In this document: in pieces, positions 37,601 through 48,201 of the stretch
Numbering within the stretch: the stretch's first letter is position 1
Layout of the letters: each line of letters opens with the position of its first letter
Assembly: GCF_030867145.1 (NCBI RefSeq)
Contig: NC_134454.1
Coordinates: 47,506,320 to 47,570,319, forward strand
From: Opisthocomus hoazin
Taxonomy: Eukaryota > Chordata > Aves > Opisthocomiformes > Opisthocomidae
Length of the DNA stretch: 64,000 nt
Direction of reading: 5' to 3'
Notes under the pieces: model-generated
Seen by the model: the letters and a program-made list of their open reading frames with translations, nothing else
Database searches by the model: none
Told to the model about the DNA's origin: nothing
Program-made: the position numbers and the translations under genes

Positions 37601-40600
37601 AGTTGTTAAAATAACTTCTCATTTTGCTCTCCTCTCTGCAGATTTCCACTGAATATGGATGCCATCTTAGCCTGAGTGCTTCTCTCTTTGTATTCAAATT
37701 TTGCTATAGTACTTCAAAAGCATCTCTCTTTCTACAAAGATCTGTTCTTGTGTTGCTCAGGCATTCATTTTGCTGCCTCAGGTTTTCAGAAGTTCTTCAT
37801 AACTTTCTAAACAGAAAAGGAGAGTTTCTGGCAGGCTGCGTATCCTAAACAACTTCATACTTTGTCCTGATTTATTCTCCTCTTAGTAAATTTCAAAAGG
37901 CAGCACATTATCCTGTCTGACGTGGGATTCCCAAGTGATGTGACGTCAGAAAGAGTTAGATGTATTCGTCTTAATGATACATTTTATAACACATTGGATT
38001 AAACAACTCAGTTAAAATTTTTAGTTTTCCTTAAACTAGTTTTCTCTTCGTTTAAAAAAAAAAAAAGACAATAACCTGTCCTGATGTTTGAAAATGTAGG
38101 CTTTTTGCTTCTGGCATATTTAGAATTTTCAAAAATAATTGGAATGGCTTGTGTCTTCAAAGACTGTCATAAATCTTTGTCACAGAGAGAGAGAGAGACA
38201 TAAGAAACATTGGAAATTATTTTTCTGGCTCTCCGCAGAATTGTTACCATTTTCTGAAGAGCTATCCCTGGATAATTCCTTTATCAGCATGATAGTTTTA
38301 TTGTTTTTTAATATATTGTTTTATTCTTAAATGAGACAGAGGAAAGCCATCTGGAGTACTTTTTTGTTGGCTGACAGTGCTGGTTGCAGCAGTACAGTTC
38401 TGTACAGACAAGGGGATGCAAAGAAAGTCCAAATGGTTTGTTTGATCCTCATTTTTATGTTGCTCTAGTTTTGGCTGCCCTTCTCATTGCCCGCAAGAAA
38501 GATGGCCACAACATCACTACACTTTTTAAGACCATCTTGTTTTGTTTATAGAGCTCTTCAATCAGGAGGTCACTGTAGGTGTCTGCTCCAGCTGTTGCTC
38601 TGTTCTTTCCCTTCGCTGCATTTAGACTCACAATGTCCTTTTCTTTGTAGTTGTACCGTTCCCCTAGCCGTGGACCTCTAGGGGGTCATTTGCCACTAGA
38701 GTTGCTTTTATGGGTTGAAGGTTCAAAGAGTGTTTCGTCCCTTTCATACGCACAACTGCAGCTTGGAAAGAGGGCAAGAAAAAGGGCACTCCTTCCTGCT
38801 TTCTTCTGTCATGGAGACAGATGTCCTCTAAAATTGCACACAAGATGCAGCCCGCATTTCAGACCTGGAGTCTGAGCGTCTGCCGCTTCCTCGGGCCGCT
38901 GGTGTTGCTTTGGGCAGGGTGAAGTGGTTGAGACTTGCAGAGTAGCGAGGGGCAAGGAGGGAACAGCCAGGAGGGAATGGCATCCTCTCACCCTCCAATG
39001 CAGGCCCTGTTTTGTTGCAGACTGGCCCACTGGATGCAAAGCCAGCTTTCTGACAGCCTTGTTCTCCTGCGGGAGCTGATGCAAGGCCTCTTCCTAAATT
39101 CTGAATGTACACGAGGGATGAGGCAAGATTTCTGGGTAGAAATGGGTGAGTCTGATTCCCATCCAAGGCAGTGCTCCCTGTCGCCTGGATGACAAAGTCC
39201 GGCTCCAAACAAGCAGAGACAGCTTCCCAAACAGGACCGAAAGCAGACTCTCTGCCATCCACGTGCACCTGAATTCCTGCCACTCGCAGCAAGCCTGCAA
39301 TCCGATCGTCTACTGACATTTCCAAGCTTCGCTTGTCACTTTTTCAGCAAACTTCATCTGGATTTCAGGTTGCCCATAAAACTTGAAAGCAGGTTTAGTA
39401 GCAAGAATTTACAATGTGAACATCTAGTTAGAAGAGACCTTACTGGGCCCCTTTAAAGGAGAACCTTGCCTTTAAAATGAGTAAATAAGAGCCTCTACCT
39501 CTTTTCCTCATGAACTTCATTGAAAATATGAGCAGCAATAAATCAACTGCTGAGAAAAATGGTAATGTACAGCTGGGCTCCACTCTTGCATAGCAATGAC
39601 ACTGGAAAAATCATACACATTTCCCTTTCCCTTCTGTGTAAATTGGCCTTGTAAAAGTTAAGCTGTACTCTCCCTTGAATGCCATTTAGTCCTGCAAAAT
39701 CCTGGGGAAAGTTCAGTGTATGGGAGTCCAAATGTCAAAACAGGAGAGGAATTGTTTGAAAATAATGCAGAAAACACTGCATCGCATCCAGCCCTGTTTT
39801 TCCCTCCTCCTACGTGAAAAGATAAGCTCTGTTTGTTAAAATGTTCATCTTACACATGAAAACACTTTAAAATAATTCTGCAAAACTGTGCTTATGCAGA
39901 GGATCTGGAACCCACATTCACTTGTCTAACATATACTGACAGTGTTCGTTTATAAATATTATGATAACGAGGGGAAGAAGTCCTGTGTTGTTTATTTCTG
40001 GGGTGTTTTTCTTACTGAGGGACCAAATGGTGTTTAGATTTTGTGAGGGAGCTTCCATCGATTTCAGGGCGTAAATTAATCCTGTATATGCTAAGCTATT
40101 TCCTTGAAAACGACTGGGTACAGTGCGAGTGTTTTTCTTGTGTTTTGATCTTTCTTAAAGCAAGAAAGTTGAAACAATTTCTTACTGTACAGCAGACATT
40201 GCTAAATGAGACATCTGATTGTTTCCCTCATTACTTAATTACAGCTCTCCCTCCCTCTGTGTAGATGCAAAGGGGGGTTTTCTGCTTTTTCTTTTCTTAA
40301 TTACAGAGCAGGCCACAGGTCAAAAGGTGAAGGTTATACAAGCTGATTTCACGGAAAATTCAGTATATGAGAACATCGAAAAAAGTCTGCAAGGCTTGGA
40401 TATTGGTGTTCTGGGTGAGTCACTAAAGTCTGTTAATTGAAGAGTATTTTATGGCCGCAGTGTATTAAACAGAGAATTGTATAAATGATGTGTCATAACA
40501 ACTTGTTAGCCAACACTTAAACCAAAGCATACAGCTGCCCAATACATTTGAGCATTAGTTATCATGAAGAAGTTTTAAAAGGGAATTAAGATCCTTCAAA

Positions 40601-43600
40601 GTCTTCCTGTTTCTCTGTACGGGCTTCTTTACTTTGAAACCTCTTCCGCCGCTGCATAAGTAGCATCCAGCTTGTTGGGGTGACTTCTTCCCGGTTTGGC
40701 CTCAAGGAATTAATTTTCTCTACTGGTTGTTTTACAGCAGTGTGCGATCCTTATATTCAATCTGAAATGAGCCTGTGGCTAACACTAATTGGTACGATCC
40801 TCACAGCAACAATGCAGATGTGTTTCTGGGGGAAGTTTGGGGTTTTTTTTTGTTTTTTTGTAAAGAAAGTCATCCTTTTCGTAGTGAAACAAATGAAACA
40901 ACAAGAGCAAAACACAAACAAACAAAACCCCAAACTGTAGCAACAGATTGTTTTTCTGTTCCCTGAAGGCAGTAATGAGCAGTACCAACAACTTCAGTGA
41001 TAAAAAAGTCTCAATGCTAAACAGCATTTCTCTTCACACGGAGCTTGAAAGCTGCGGAGTCTTGAGGAGAAGCCGTTTGTTTAACTAGCTGAACTATGCA
41101 CTTTGTCTAGATTTTGTTCTTATCATTATGTTTCCTTTGATTAGTTAACAATGTTGGAATGCTTCATAATCCTCTTCCATGCCGTTTCCTTAATGGACCA
41201 GACATAGACGAGGTAGGCGTGCTCTGTGGGTTTCTACTTCCAATAGAACAATGAGGAACTGTAATTCTATTTAACAAGGGACAGAATCTGCTCCCGCAGC
41301 AATCAGCACATATTTAACTGTTCGGTTGAGTGGGAAAAGAACTGGGCCTGAAGGAGCATGTTTTGATTTGCTTTCAATGCTCAGAAGAACGTGCAAGAGA
41401 AAAAGAACAGTAGATGTCAGCTGGATTGCAGCAAGCGCCCCGCAATAGAGAGGAGAGCACAGCTGGCCTGGTTGCAGGAGGGATGAGCAGCCCCTCTGGC
41501 TCACGGCTCACATGCAATGTAACGGGGTCCAGCCTGGTCAGAGCCACAGCTGAAGTGTTGGGTTCTTGTCAGTGTTGTTAAAACTTGCTTTCTTTGGAAC
41601 ACCGTTGCTGAAGTATGTGAAAAAAATGAAAAGATAAGCCTCCTTTGAACACGAGGGGGGGAATGAATTTACTGATGTAGAATACTTTGACAGGATTAAG
41701 GATGTGGTTAAGTTTTTAATTGTCTTATTGTTACTTACCTCTATAGTATTAGCCATGAAAACCCCCAGAGCTTCTAAATGTATTTCTTGCTAGGACCTGC
41801 CTCAGGATCCATTCAGTCTATGTATCACCGTCTTTTCCAGATCAGAGGTCCCCAAGCAGGCTGCTTTTCTCAGAGCTGCAGCCACGTGGTGCCACCCCTG
41901 CTGCCGTTCGCTGGCAGTTTTGGGGAGGGTGTCTCCGTGTGGCCGTGCTCCTGCTGACCTTGGTGGTTTGTCCCCTGCTCGCGTCCAGCCCGGCTGGCCT
42001 GGGCACCGGCCTCCCGGGTTTGGCCGCTGGCAGAGATGTGGCGGGGCAGCGCAGGGGGCGCAGAGTCGAAGGGGTGCGGAGCAGATTTGGGCGCCGGGTT
42101 TAGAACAAAACGAGCCGGGGCTCGCCTGCTCTTGAGTGTCCCACAGCCCAGGCACAGTCGGTGACAATCGGCGGCGAGCAGAGCAGCTCTGAAAGCAGCT
42201 GCCAGGCCAGAGACCCGTTTGGTGGGAATGGCGAGCGTGGTTACCTTGGTAAGCTGCGGGCCCTCCAAAGTTAACCATGAACTCACTGTTTTCTTGCTTC
42301 CTGCAGAGCCTCGTTAACTGCAACATTATTTCTGTTACTAAGGTATGTGACGTGCTCGTGTCTGTGTTACATCTGTAATTATTTTATTGGATAAAAGTTA
42401 GTCTCGCACAAGAGCAACTGACTAGCTTTCCTGCGTGTTTTTGTTTAATTTATCTCCAGATAGTAATTGTCAGCATTGTTTGGAGGACCCGGTCTGCTCC
42501 TACTGCCTGTGAAACATTTTGACCGGAGCTGAAGTGGAATGTTTTAACACGGTTGCTTGGTTGAGACATGTTGTTACACTGCTGCTGAAAGGTTTTGCAA
42601 AAACTTGTTGGTCTCGGTGGGCAGGGAGATTTGTTTCAGGGTCAGAATATCCAGGACCGCAGAATATTCAGGATCCACAGTTTAACTTTTTGTAATATAC
42701 GTGCATTTTTGACACCATTCTGTTCTGTCAAAATACTTTTGTACTGGTGTAGGACAGAAACTTGAGGAGTTGACTCCCAGTTCTGTATGGTTACATCTTA
42801 GTGTTAATTTTGGTTGGCTACTTCCCTTGCAAGAATAGTTAGTATTTCATGCTTTCCACCACTGATTAAGATTTGTGTTGCTCTGCTGTTTGCAAGCAGC
42901 ATGTTAACATGAACAAGAGCAGAACAAGAGCTTTGTAGTTCATCTCAACCTTGGCTAATGTCTTTCTAAACATGACATGAAAATTGTCAACAGATGTTCA
43001 TCTTTCTTTGGCTAGCAAACTTTACACCCCAAATTGTACTGCTGCTTGGTGACTTCAAATAATAAATCATGTAATATCACTCAATTGAAACAGATTCTTC
43101 CATGAGGCAGTCTGGTGAATTTTCTGCTCCTAGGTTTTGTTCTATGTCCAAAGAAGAGAAATACCTGCAATCTCTGAACGCTATATGGAGATGCCTCACA
43201 AAAACCAGGCAAATGTTTTGCACCCTCTCAGTCTGGATACAAAAGGATTCTCCCTTTACCATTGCTCACCTTGCACATACGTCACAATCAACCTCTTCTG
43301 CTTCACCAGGGCCTGGGGATTCCTTTCCCCCACTGCTGCAACCACTTCGTTTTCAGTCTTTCATGAACGCTCACCTTCCTCCAAAGCACAAAGAAGAAAT
43401 CTTGCTACTAACCAGCATTCCTCATGGTTAGGCCCAAATAATCTTTAAATCTGTTTGGGGTTTTTTTCCGCCCTCATAACCTAGATTCCTGCTAGGATCC
43501 TGCTCACCACGTCTTGTGGTGGAATGCCTGAGCTCCAGGTATTCCCGGCTCTCACAGGTGGCAGTGGGATTTTCCTGCAAAAGTGGGACCTTTTTGCATG

Positions 43601-46600
43601 TCTTCTGCTTTACTTGGAAATTCCCCTTCACCCAAGCTGATGTGACCCACCTGCATTGTCATCCTTTCTGAAAACGGAGCTTATGAACCCCACCTTGCTC
43701 CTGCTGTTCTGTTTTGCATAATGACACTTCTGAAAAAATAGGGAATTAACAAGGACTGAATAAAGCTGCATCATTCTTTTGCACTACCTTTCATTACTGC
43801 CCTTCACAAGTGAAGTCACACTCTTATTCTGGGAAGATTCATATGTTATGTGTGTTTTTATGAAAAGTCAGCAGTGTGAATATGAATTTCCTAGGGACTT
43901 AGGCTTACTATCAATAATACTTTTCAAATACAACAAATAGAAGCAGATTTCTTAACTAAAAATTGATTTAACTGCACTTTAAAAATCACAATCATGATTA
44001 TGTCTGTTGTTAAAATAAGAACAGATGATTAAATAATTAGCATCAAGAATTATCCTAAAGCTTTCTTTGGTAGCCACAAAAAGTTTTCTTTCATGATTTT
44101 GTGCTATTTCTGATCCGGGTAGAGCAAAAAGTGAAAATGCAAAACTACTGTGAAGTTGTCTTTCTCGTTAGAGTTATGATTCAATGGTGAAGAATGATAA
44201 AATTCAGATACTGTTGAAAAGCTTCAGATAAGCATGAGACTTTCATTACTTAGAAGACTAACATTTGGAATTTTTTAACAACTCAGATGATTTCTAGGTG
44301 ATTAGCATTTCTAAAATATTTTCCAAAACTTTGAATGTGACACATTTTAGTTATTTGAACAGTATACATATGAGTGGTTCTTAAGCAAGTGGAAATCTTG
44401 TGAACAAAACGATATCATCTGAAAAATGTAATCAGAAAGAGGGAGAGTGGATATGATTTTTAACATCTTTGTCTTACAGATGACAAAAATGATTTTGAAA
44501 CAAATGGAACCAAGGTAAAAATACCTTTTTCTAGAACTTTCAGTAGGTTTAGCTGCTACCTATTTATTCAGTTTATTCAGTTTATTCAGTTTATTCAGTG
44601 GTAGCTATGTTTTTTCATTATTAACTTCTGCACTTTACAGTATGTCAGTCATTAAGATTGTCTTCTGTTGCTGTTAGTGCTGTGAATGAATGATAGGAAC
44701 TGCCACCAACTGTGACAACTGTAGAACAAAACAGAAAATATAAAATATAGATCCGTGTCCAGTAAAAACGTGCATGTGTTACAAAAATAAAATGGCATAT
44801 GATGGGTCTAATTAGGCAAAAACTGGCATTTGAATATATTGTCATATTCTTCTAAGAGTGGTAGCTGTACTTGGAATAATATTTTTCAAACTCTGGAAAT
44901 ACCTGTACTACATTAGAGAGGTTCATTCAGGTATTTAGGATTCCTTTTCTCCTTTTAATACAGTTTGTATTTTAGACATAGGAGTCCTTAAACTAGAAGT
45001 TAAGGTCTTCAGATGGAGTTTCTAGAAAACACTATTAACTACTGCATTTTAGAGGACAGTGCATGCTTTTTGTTTTGGCAACAAAATAAGCTCTTACTGT
45101 TTAATTGTTTTGGTTTGTTTTTTTCCTGGTTGTTACTGAATGAATTGTTTTTAGTGATTTGTACAGGGAGTTGTGAATAGGGAAGCTAAAACAACAGATG
45201 CATGGAGCAGGCAAAAGAATGTGCTGGCTAATGAGCGAAGGGGACCCGGCAATTACTTAGGAGCATAAAATCTTTCCTTTGATGGCAGTTTTTGCTCTGT
45301 TAGATGTACAATAGCAGGTACAATGTTCCCATGGTTCTGACTGCACTAGGCATTTAAATTTCACTTATGACATTATTCCTAGCTGTTTTAGACTTAATTG
45401 CGCCTGTCTAAACCATAAAAATCAGGTCTTTTGAAAGTGTAGTCTACAGTATAATAGGAGAGCTATGCCTTCTGAGGGAAAAAAATTGTCTTCAACTCGT
45501 GCAGCTTTTACCATGATGCTGACAAATGTAAACTGAATGCAACTGTTTAAATTAAATTTCAGACAAAAAGGTCTTATTCTGAACCTGTCCTCTGGTCTGG
45601 GTACTTTCCCTTGTCCTTTATACACAATGTACTCAGCTTCTAAGGTAAGTCATTCCCATTGCTTCATAAAGAAATCCCTATCAAGTGTTTACCAAAGCAT
45701 TTGTATGAGCAATATAGGGCCAGGTTTTCAGGACATAAATCAGTGTTGCCTCACTGAAATAATGAAGTGATGTAAATGAGCACTAGTTGAAAGCTAAGAA
45801 TCAGTGAAGCTATGTGAATGAAATTAGCTGAAGGTACATCTGATCATTGGAACATTTTTGCCTTTGGTTAAATAATAATTATACCAGTGCTCACAATCTG
45901 TCCTCATTCCAGGAGGTGATGGTATTTACCAGGCTGGTTTAGCTGGTTTACTCAAAACTGTAGATGCAAAAAAGAGCTGTGTTTTGCTTATGGAACCAAG
46001 AATAAAATCCCTAGTATGTGGCTGGTGAGTTGCTTGACTGCATAGATTTCACTTTGAAATTTTGCTCTGAATTAAAACCCCAGAGTGCAGAAAAATGAGG
46101 AGTGAATGGTTTTTACTGAAACTTCAAAGCAACTTGCTCAGCTCAGGTTTGCTCCAAATTAAAAATTCTAACAATGTTTGCTTGAACATAGCTAAAGTTC
46201 AGCTTGGTAAGAAAAAGCTAGATATTCTCAGTAAGAAATTCTAGTTTTCCATTTCCTTTTTCTCTTTTTAACATAAGTTTCTTATTACTCAAAACCTGAA
46301 CTGCATTCAAAACAGACAATTTTAGTTCCTTAAATAGTTTAGTTAATGTTGTTTCAGACTGATGCAGTATATTGGCTGTATTATTTTGACTTTTTTCATT
46401 CTTGGCTCTCTTTTACATTTGTTTCTGTGTAAATGGGCTTTTTTAGCAACGCCCTGAAAGGACACTATTTTACTTGTGAGCATGTTGATGTTTTGTGCAC
46501 TATCATGACTCTATTGGTGTTTAAATTGTAAGACCAGTCAAATGATGGCTTTGAAACACTGTCATTTTTTCTTCTTAGTAGGACTTTTATATTTCTAATT

Positions 46601-48201
46601 ACAGAGGAGTGATCCAATGTTGTCAGCTTTCTGAATATTGCTCAAAGATCTAACTCCTAAAATCAATCTTAAAAGATTCTCAGCTTTTATACAGAGAAGT
46701 TAGTATATTGTCCTGGGTTCAGCTGGGATAGAATTAATTTTCACAAGAAGCTGGTTGTGCTGACCCAAACAGCCGATCACATGGGATATTCTGTACCATG
46801 TGATACCATGCTCACTATTTAAGTGGGGAGCTGGCTGAAGGAGAGGCTTTTGCTACTCAGGAGCAGCTGAGCATTGGGTGGTGAGAACACTGCATGTTGT
46901 ATGTGCTTTTTATCAGTATTATTGATTGTTGTTTTCTTCTCCCTTTGCCATTATGTTAAACTGTTCTCATCCCAACCCACGAGTTTTGCCTTTTTCCTTC
47001 TGATTCTCCTCACCATCCCACTGGGGAGGGGGGAGGAGTGAGAGAGTAACTGCGTGGTTGTTTGTTGCAAATTGAGGCAAAGCCACAACAAAACTTAATA
47101 AAACTTAACAAAACTTAGAAAGGTAAACCCTAAAGACTGAAGCTACTAAAACCCCCAAATTCACAAATATATGACTTTGAAAATCATATTTGTAGTCTAT
47201 GCTAATAGGTATACACTGAAGGCATGAGTTGTATTCAGTCCCTTTCTTATTGCAAGAGAAACAGCAGTGTAAGCCTTGAACTGGGAGGGCAAGTGCCAGC
47301 CAGAGATGAGAGCCGCATGAAACAGTATCGAGAATAAATGGGACTGAGGCATTTATATCTCTGCATTTTCATAAATGTGACAGAGCTTTCAGTCTAGTCT
47401 GCAGTAGTACTTGTTTCATGCCTGGCTTCAGCCAATGCCAGGCATGATCTTTTGTGGTGCAGTTAAACAGTCAATCTTGCCATTGTTCATGTGCACCAGC
47501 AGCAAATGTGTATTGAAAAGTTCACTTTTATGTTTTTCACCACTGCACTGTGCCTTAGGTTGTATGATGCTTGCACATTTTTTTTAAAGATGTGTTTGCA
47601 TGTATTTGTGAACATATGTGAAAGTACTTAGATTGCTATGCTAATGTTATTTTTTTAAATTGTATTCTAGGCTTTTACAAGCGCTTTCTCCAAAGCACTA
47701 CAAGCAGAGTATAAGGCAAAGGGAATCATCATACAGGTGATGCTATATCTTACCATATTTGCCTTCATTTGAACAAATCTGTCAAGAATATCTGAGGTGC
47801 CTGAATCTGTACAGTGTAGGTGTCCCTGGTGACATGCTGGGTGACCCTGTCAAAGCTCTCTCTGTTCTGTGTGTGCAGCTATAGGCTTTTTTTCTTTATG
47901 CTACCATAGTACCATTACTTACTTCACATAGTGCCTTAATGCATTGCAAATACCTGTTACAATTTGTCAGGCGCTGTAGGATTCGATGCAGTGAATGGCC
48001 TTGTGTAAATGTTAGATGACATGACACTGTTATTATGATTTCTTATTTTAGGTAGTGGCTCCTTATGGTGTTTCTACTCCAATGACAATGTACCAAAAGC
48101 CTGGTCTTCTTACAAAGACGGCAGAAGAGTTTGTTAGCGAATCACTGGATTATGTCACCTCTGGAGATGAGATTTTTGGATGTTTAGCCCATGAAATGCT
48201 G
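25522..48201 (+). CDS. HSD17B3: HSD17B3, 17-beta-hydroxysteroid dehydrogenase type 3, exons 1-10 (3' exon not found)
   Basis: Microsomal short-chain dehydrogenase that uses NADPH to reduce androstenedione to testosterone, mainly in testis. Ten exons join in frame: 25522-25675, 27669-27715, 33784-33859, 40307-40414, 41145-41212, 42307-42342, 44480-44514, 45563-45644, 47671-47736 and 48052-48201. They total 822 nt and encode residues 1-274. The start ATG has a strong context (CACCATGG). Residues about 7-23 form a hydrophobic N-terminal anchor. The cofactor motif TGAGDGLG is at 54-61, the NADPH-preferring Arg at 80 (ISRT), and the NNVG motif at 130-133. The catalytic residues are Ser185, Tyr198 and Lys202 (LSSG and YSASK), at the same numbers as in human. 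The human protein has 310 residues, with a final exon of about 36; exon 10 here ends at CLAHEML, exactly where that exon should begin. I could not recognise it in the 15.8 kb that follow. Introns range from 0.3 to 6.4 kb. No lesion is visible in the ten exons. Confidence 0.97.
25676..27668. other. HSD17B3 intron 1
   Basis: 2.0 kb with no recognisable exon or young repeat. It is non-coding as far as I can see. Confidence 0.5.
27669..27715 (+). CDS. HSD17B3: HSD17B3 exon 2
   Basis: Encodes [16 protein letters not shown], the Rossmann-fold nucleotide-binding glycine motif. The acceptor is TTTTCCAG and the donor is GTAAGA. The first codon is split with exon 1. Confidence 0.97.
27716..33783. other. 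HSD17B3 intron 2 (6.1 kb)
   Basis: This intron separates the glycine-motif exon from exon 3. A poly-T run lies near 33183-33200. The phrase CTGATGTCAGGG occurs near 29538 and again near 30578, which may mark a diverged local duplication. Otherwise I see nothing I can name. Confidence 0.5.
33784..33859 (+). CDS. HSD17B3: HSD17B3 exon 3
   Basis: Encodes [20 protein letters not shown] then VASEV. Arg80 in ISRT is the residue known in the human enzyme for NADPH preference. The acceptor is CTTATAG and the donor is GTAAGT. Confidence 0.97.
33860..40306. other. HSD17B3 intron 3 (6.4 kb)
   Basis: The longest intron seen. It contains an ancient amniote-type repeat near 35511-35580 and two unexplained antisense open stretches at 37148-37496 and 38828-39325. 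A short (GA) run is at 38163-38178. No recognised exon is present. Confidence 0.5.
35511..35580. repeat. Ancient amniote repeat relic with palindromic 'CAATGGG' words
   Basis: TTGCTGAAGTTGGTGGCGAA, then TCCCAATGAGGTCTTTCCAT, then TTTTCAGTGGGTTGTGGC resembles the 'CCATTGAAGTCAATGG ... CCATTGACTTCAGTGGG' motif common in old CR1/L3-type repeats of reptiles and birds. Family not resolved. Confidence 0.35.
40307..40414 (+). CDS. HSD17B3: HSD17B3 exon 4
   Basis: Encodes [20 protein letters not shown] and continues to GLDIGVL. The ADFT turn near residue 106 contacts the cofactor adenine in this family. The acceptor is AATTACAG and the donor is GTGAGT. Confidence 0.97.
41145..41212 (+). CDS. HSD17B3: HSD17B3 exon 5
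   Basis: Encodes [20 protein letters not shown] then IDE, including the NNVG motif (residues 130-133). The acceptor is TGATTAG and the donor is GTAGGC. Confidence 0.97.
41880..42260. promoter_or_regulatory. GC-rich, CpG-containing island in HSD17B3 intron 5
   Basis: About 380 bases with many CpG sites in an otherwise AT-rich intron, ending about 50 bases before the 36-bp exon 6. A minus-strand open frame (41802-42326) crosses it, as is usual by chance in GC-rich DNA. It could be an internal promoter, a splicing-relevant island or a GC-rich relic. The sequence alone does not decide. Confidence 0.4.
42307..42342 (+). CDS. HSD17B3: HSD17B3 exon 6 (36-bp micro-exon)
   Basis: Encodes [12 protein letters not shown], with phase 0 at both ends. 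The acceptor is TCCTGCAG and the donor is GTATGT. It holds the conserved Asn (N157) of the SDR active-site network. A GC-rich island lies immediately upstream. Confidence 0.95.
44480..44514 (+). CDS. HSD17B3: HSD17B3 exon 7 (35 bp)
   Basis: Encodes [11 protein letters not shown] and two bases of an Arg codon. The acceptor is CTTACAG and the donor is GTAAAA. Confidence 0.95.
44563..44598 (+). repeat. Tandem repeat, 9-bp unit TTTATTCAG x 4
   Basis: Four perfect copies lie about 50 bases downstream of the exon 7 donor in HSD17B3 intron 7. Confidence 0.95.
45563..45644 (+). CDS. HSD17B3: HSD17B3 exon 8, catalytic exon
   Basis: Encodes [20 protein letters not shown] then YTMYSASK, with catalytic Ser185, Tyr198 and Lys202. 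The residue at 192 is Cys where I recall Trp in the human enzyme (WPLY); that comparison is from memory. The acceptor is AATTTCAG and the donor is GTAAGT. Confidence 0.97.
46709..47090 (+). mobile_element. Solo LTR of an avian endogenous retrovirus (HSD17B3 intron 8)
   Basis: A 382-bp block that starts TGTCCTGGGTTCAGCTGGGA and ends in CCACAACA, with TG...CA ends. Inside it carries the words GGGATATTCTGTACCATGTG, CAACCCACGAGTTTT and ATCCCACTGGGG in the order found in a common avian LTR family. No internal retroviral genes are present on either side. I see no convincing 4-6 bp target duplication (TATAT on the left, AAACT on the right), so either the ends have decayed or my borders are off by a few bases. 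Confidence 0.8.
47091..47118 (+). repeat. Short AAACTTA-type tandem repeat
   Basis: Three near copies of AAACTTA(A)(T)AA/CA directly follow the solo LTR. Confidence 0.6.
47671..47736 (+). CDS. HSD17B3: HSD17B3 exon 9
   Basis: Encodes [20 protein letters not shown] then IQ. The acceptor is GTATTCTAG and the donor is GTGATG; both ends are phase 0. Confidence 0.97.
48052..48201 (+). CDS. HSD17B3: HSD17B3 exon 10
   Basis: Encodes 50 residues from [20 protein letters not shown] to FGCLAHEML. The acceptor is TTATTTTAG and the donor is GTAATT. If the donor is not used, the frame reads on for 14 codons to a TGA at 48241, which would give a shortened C-terminus. Confidence 0.97.

Noticed and set aside
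41802..42326. 174-codon minus-strand frame in HSD17B3 intron 5
   Set aside because: It spans the GC-rich island and continues as the antisense of exon 6. The composition is consistent with chance openness and a second overlapping frame exists.
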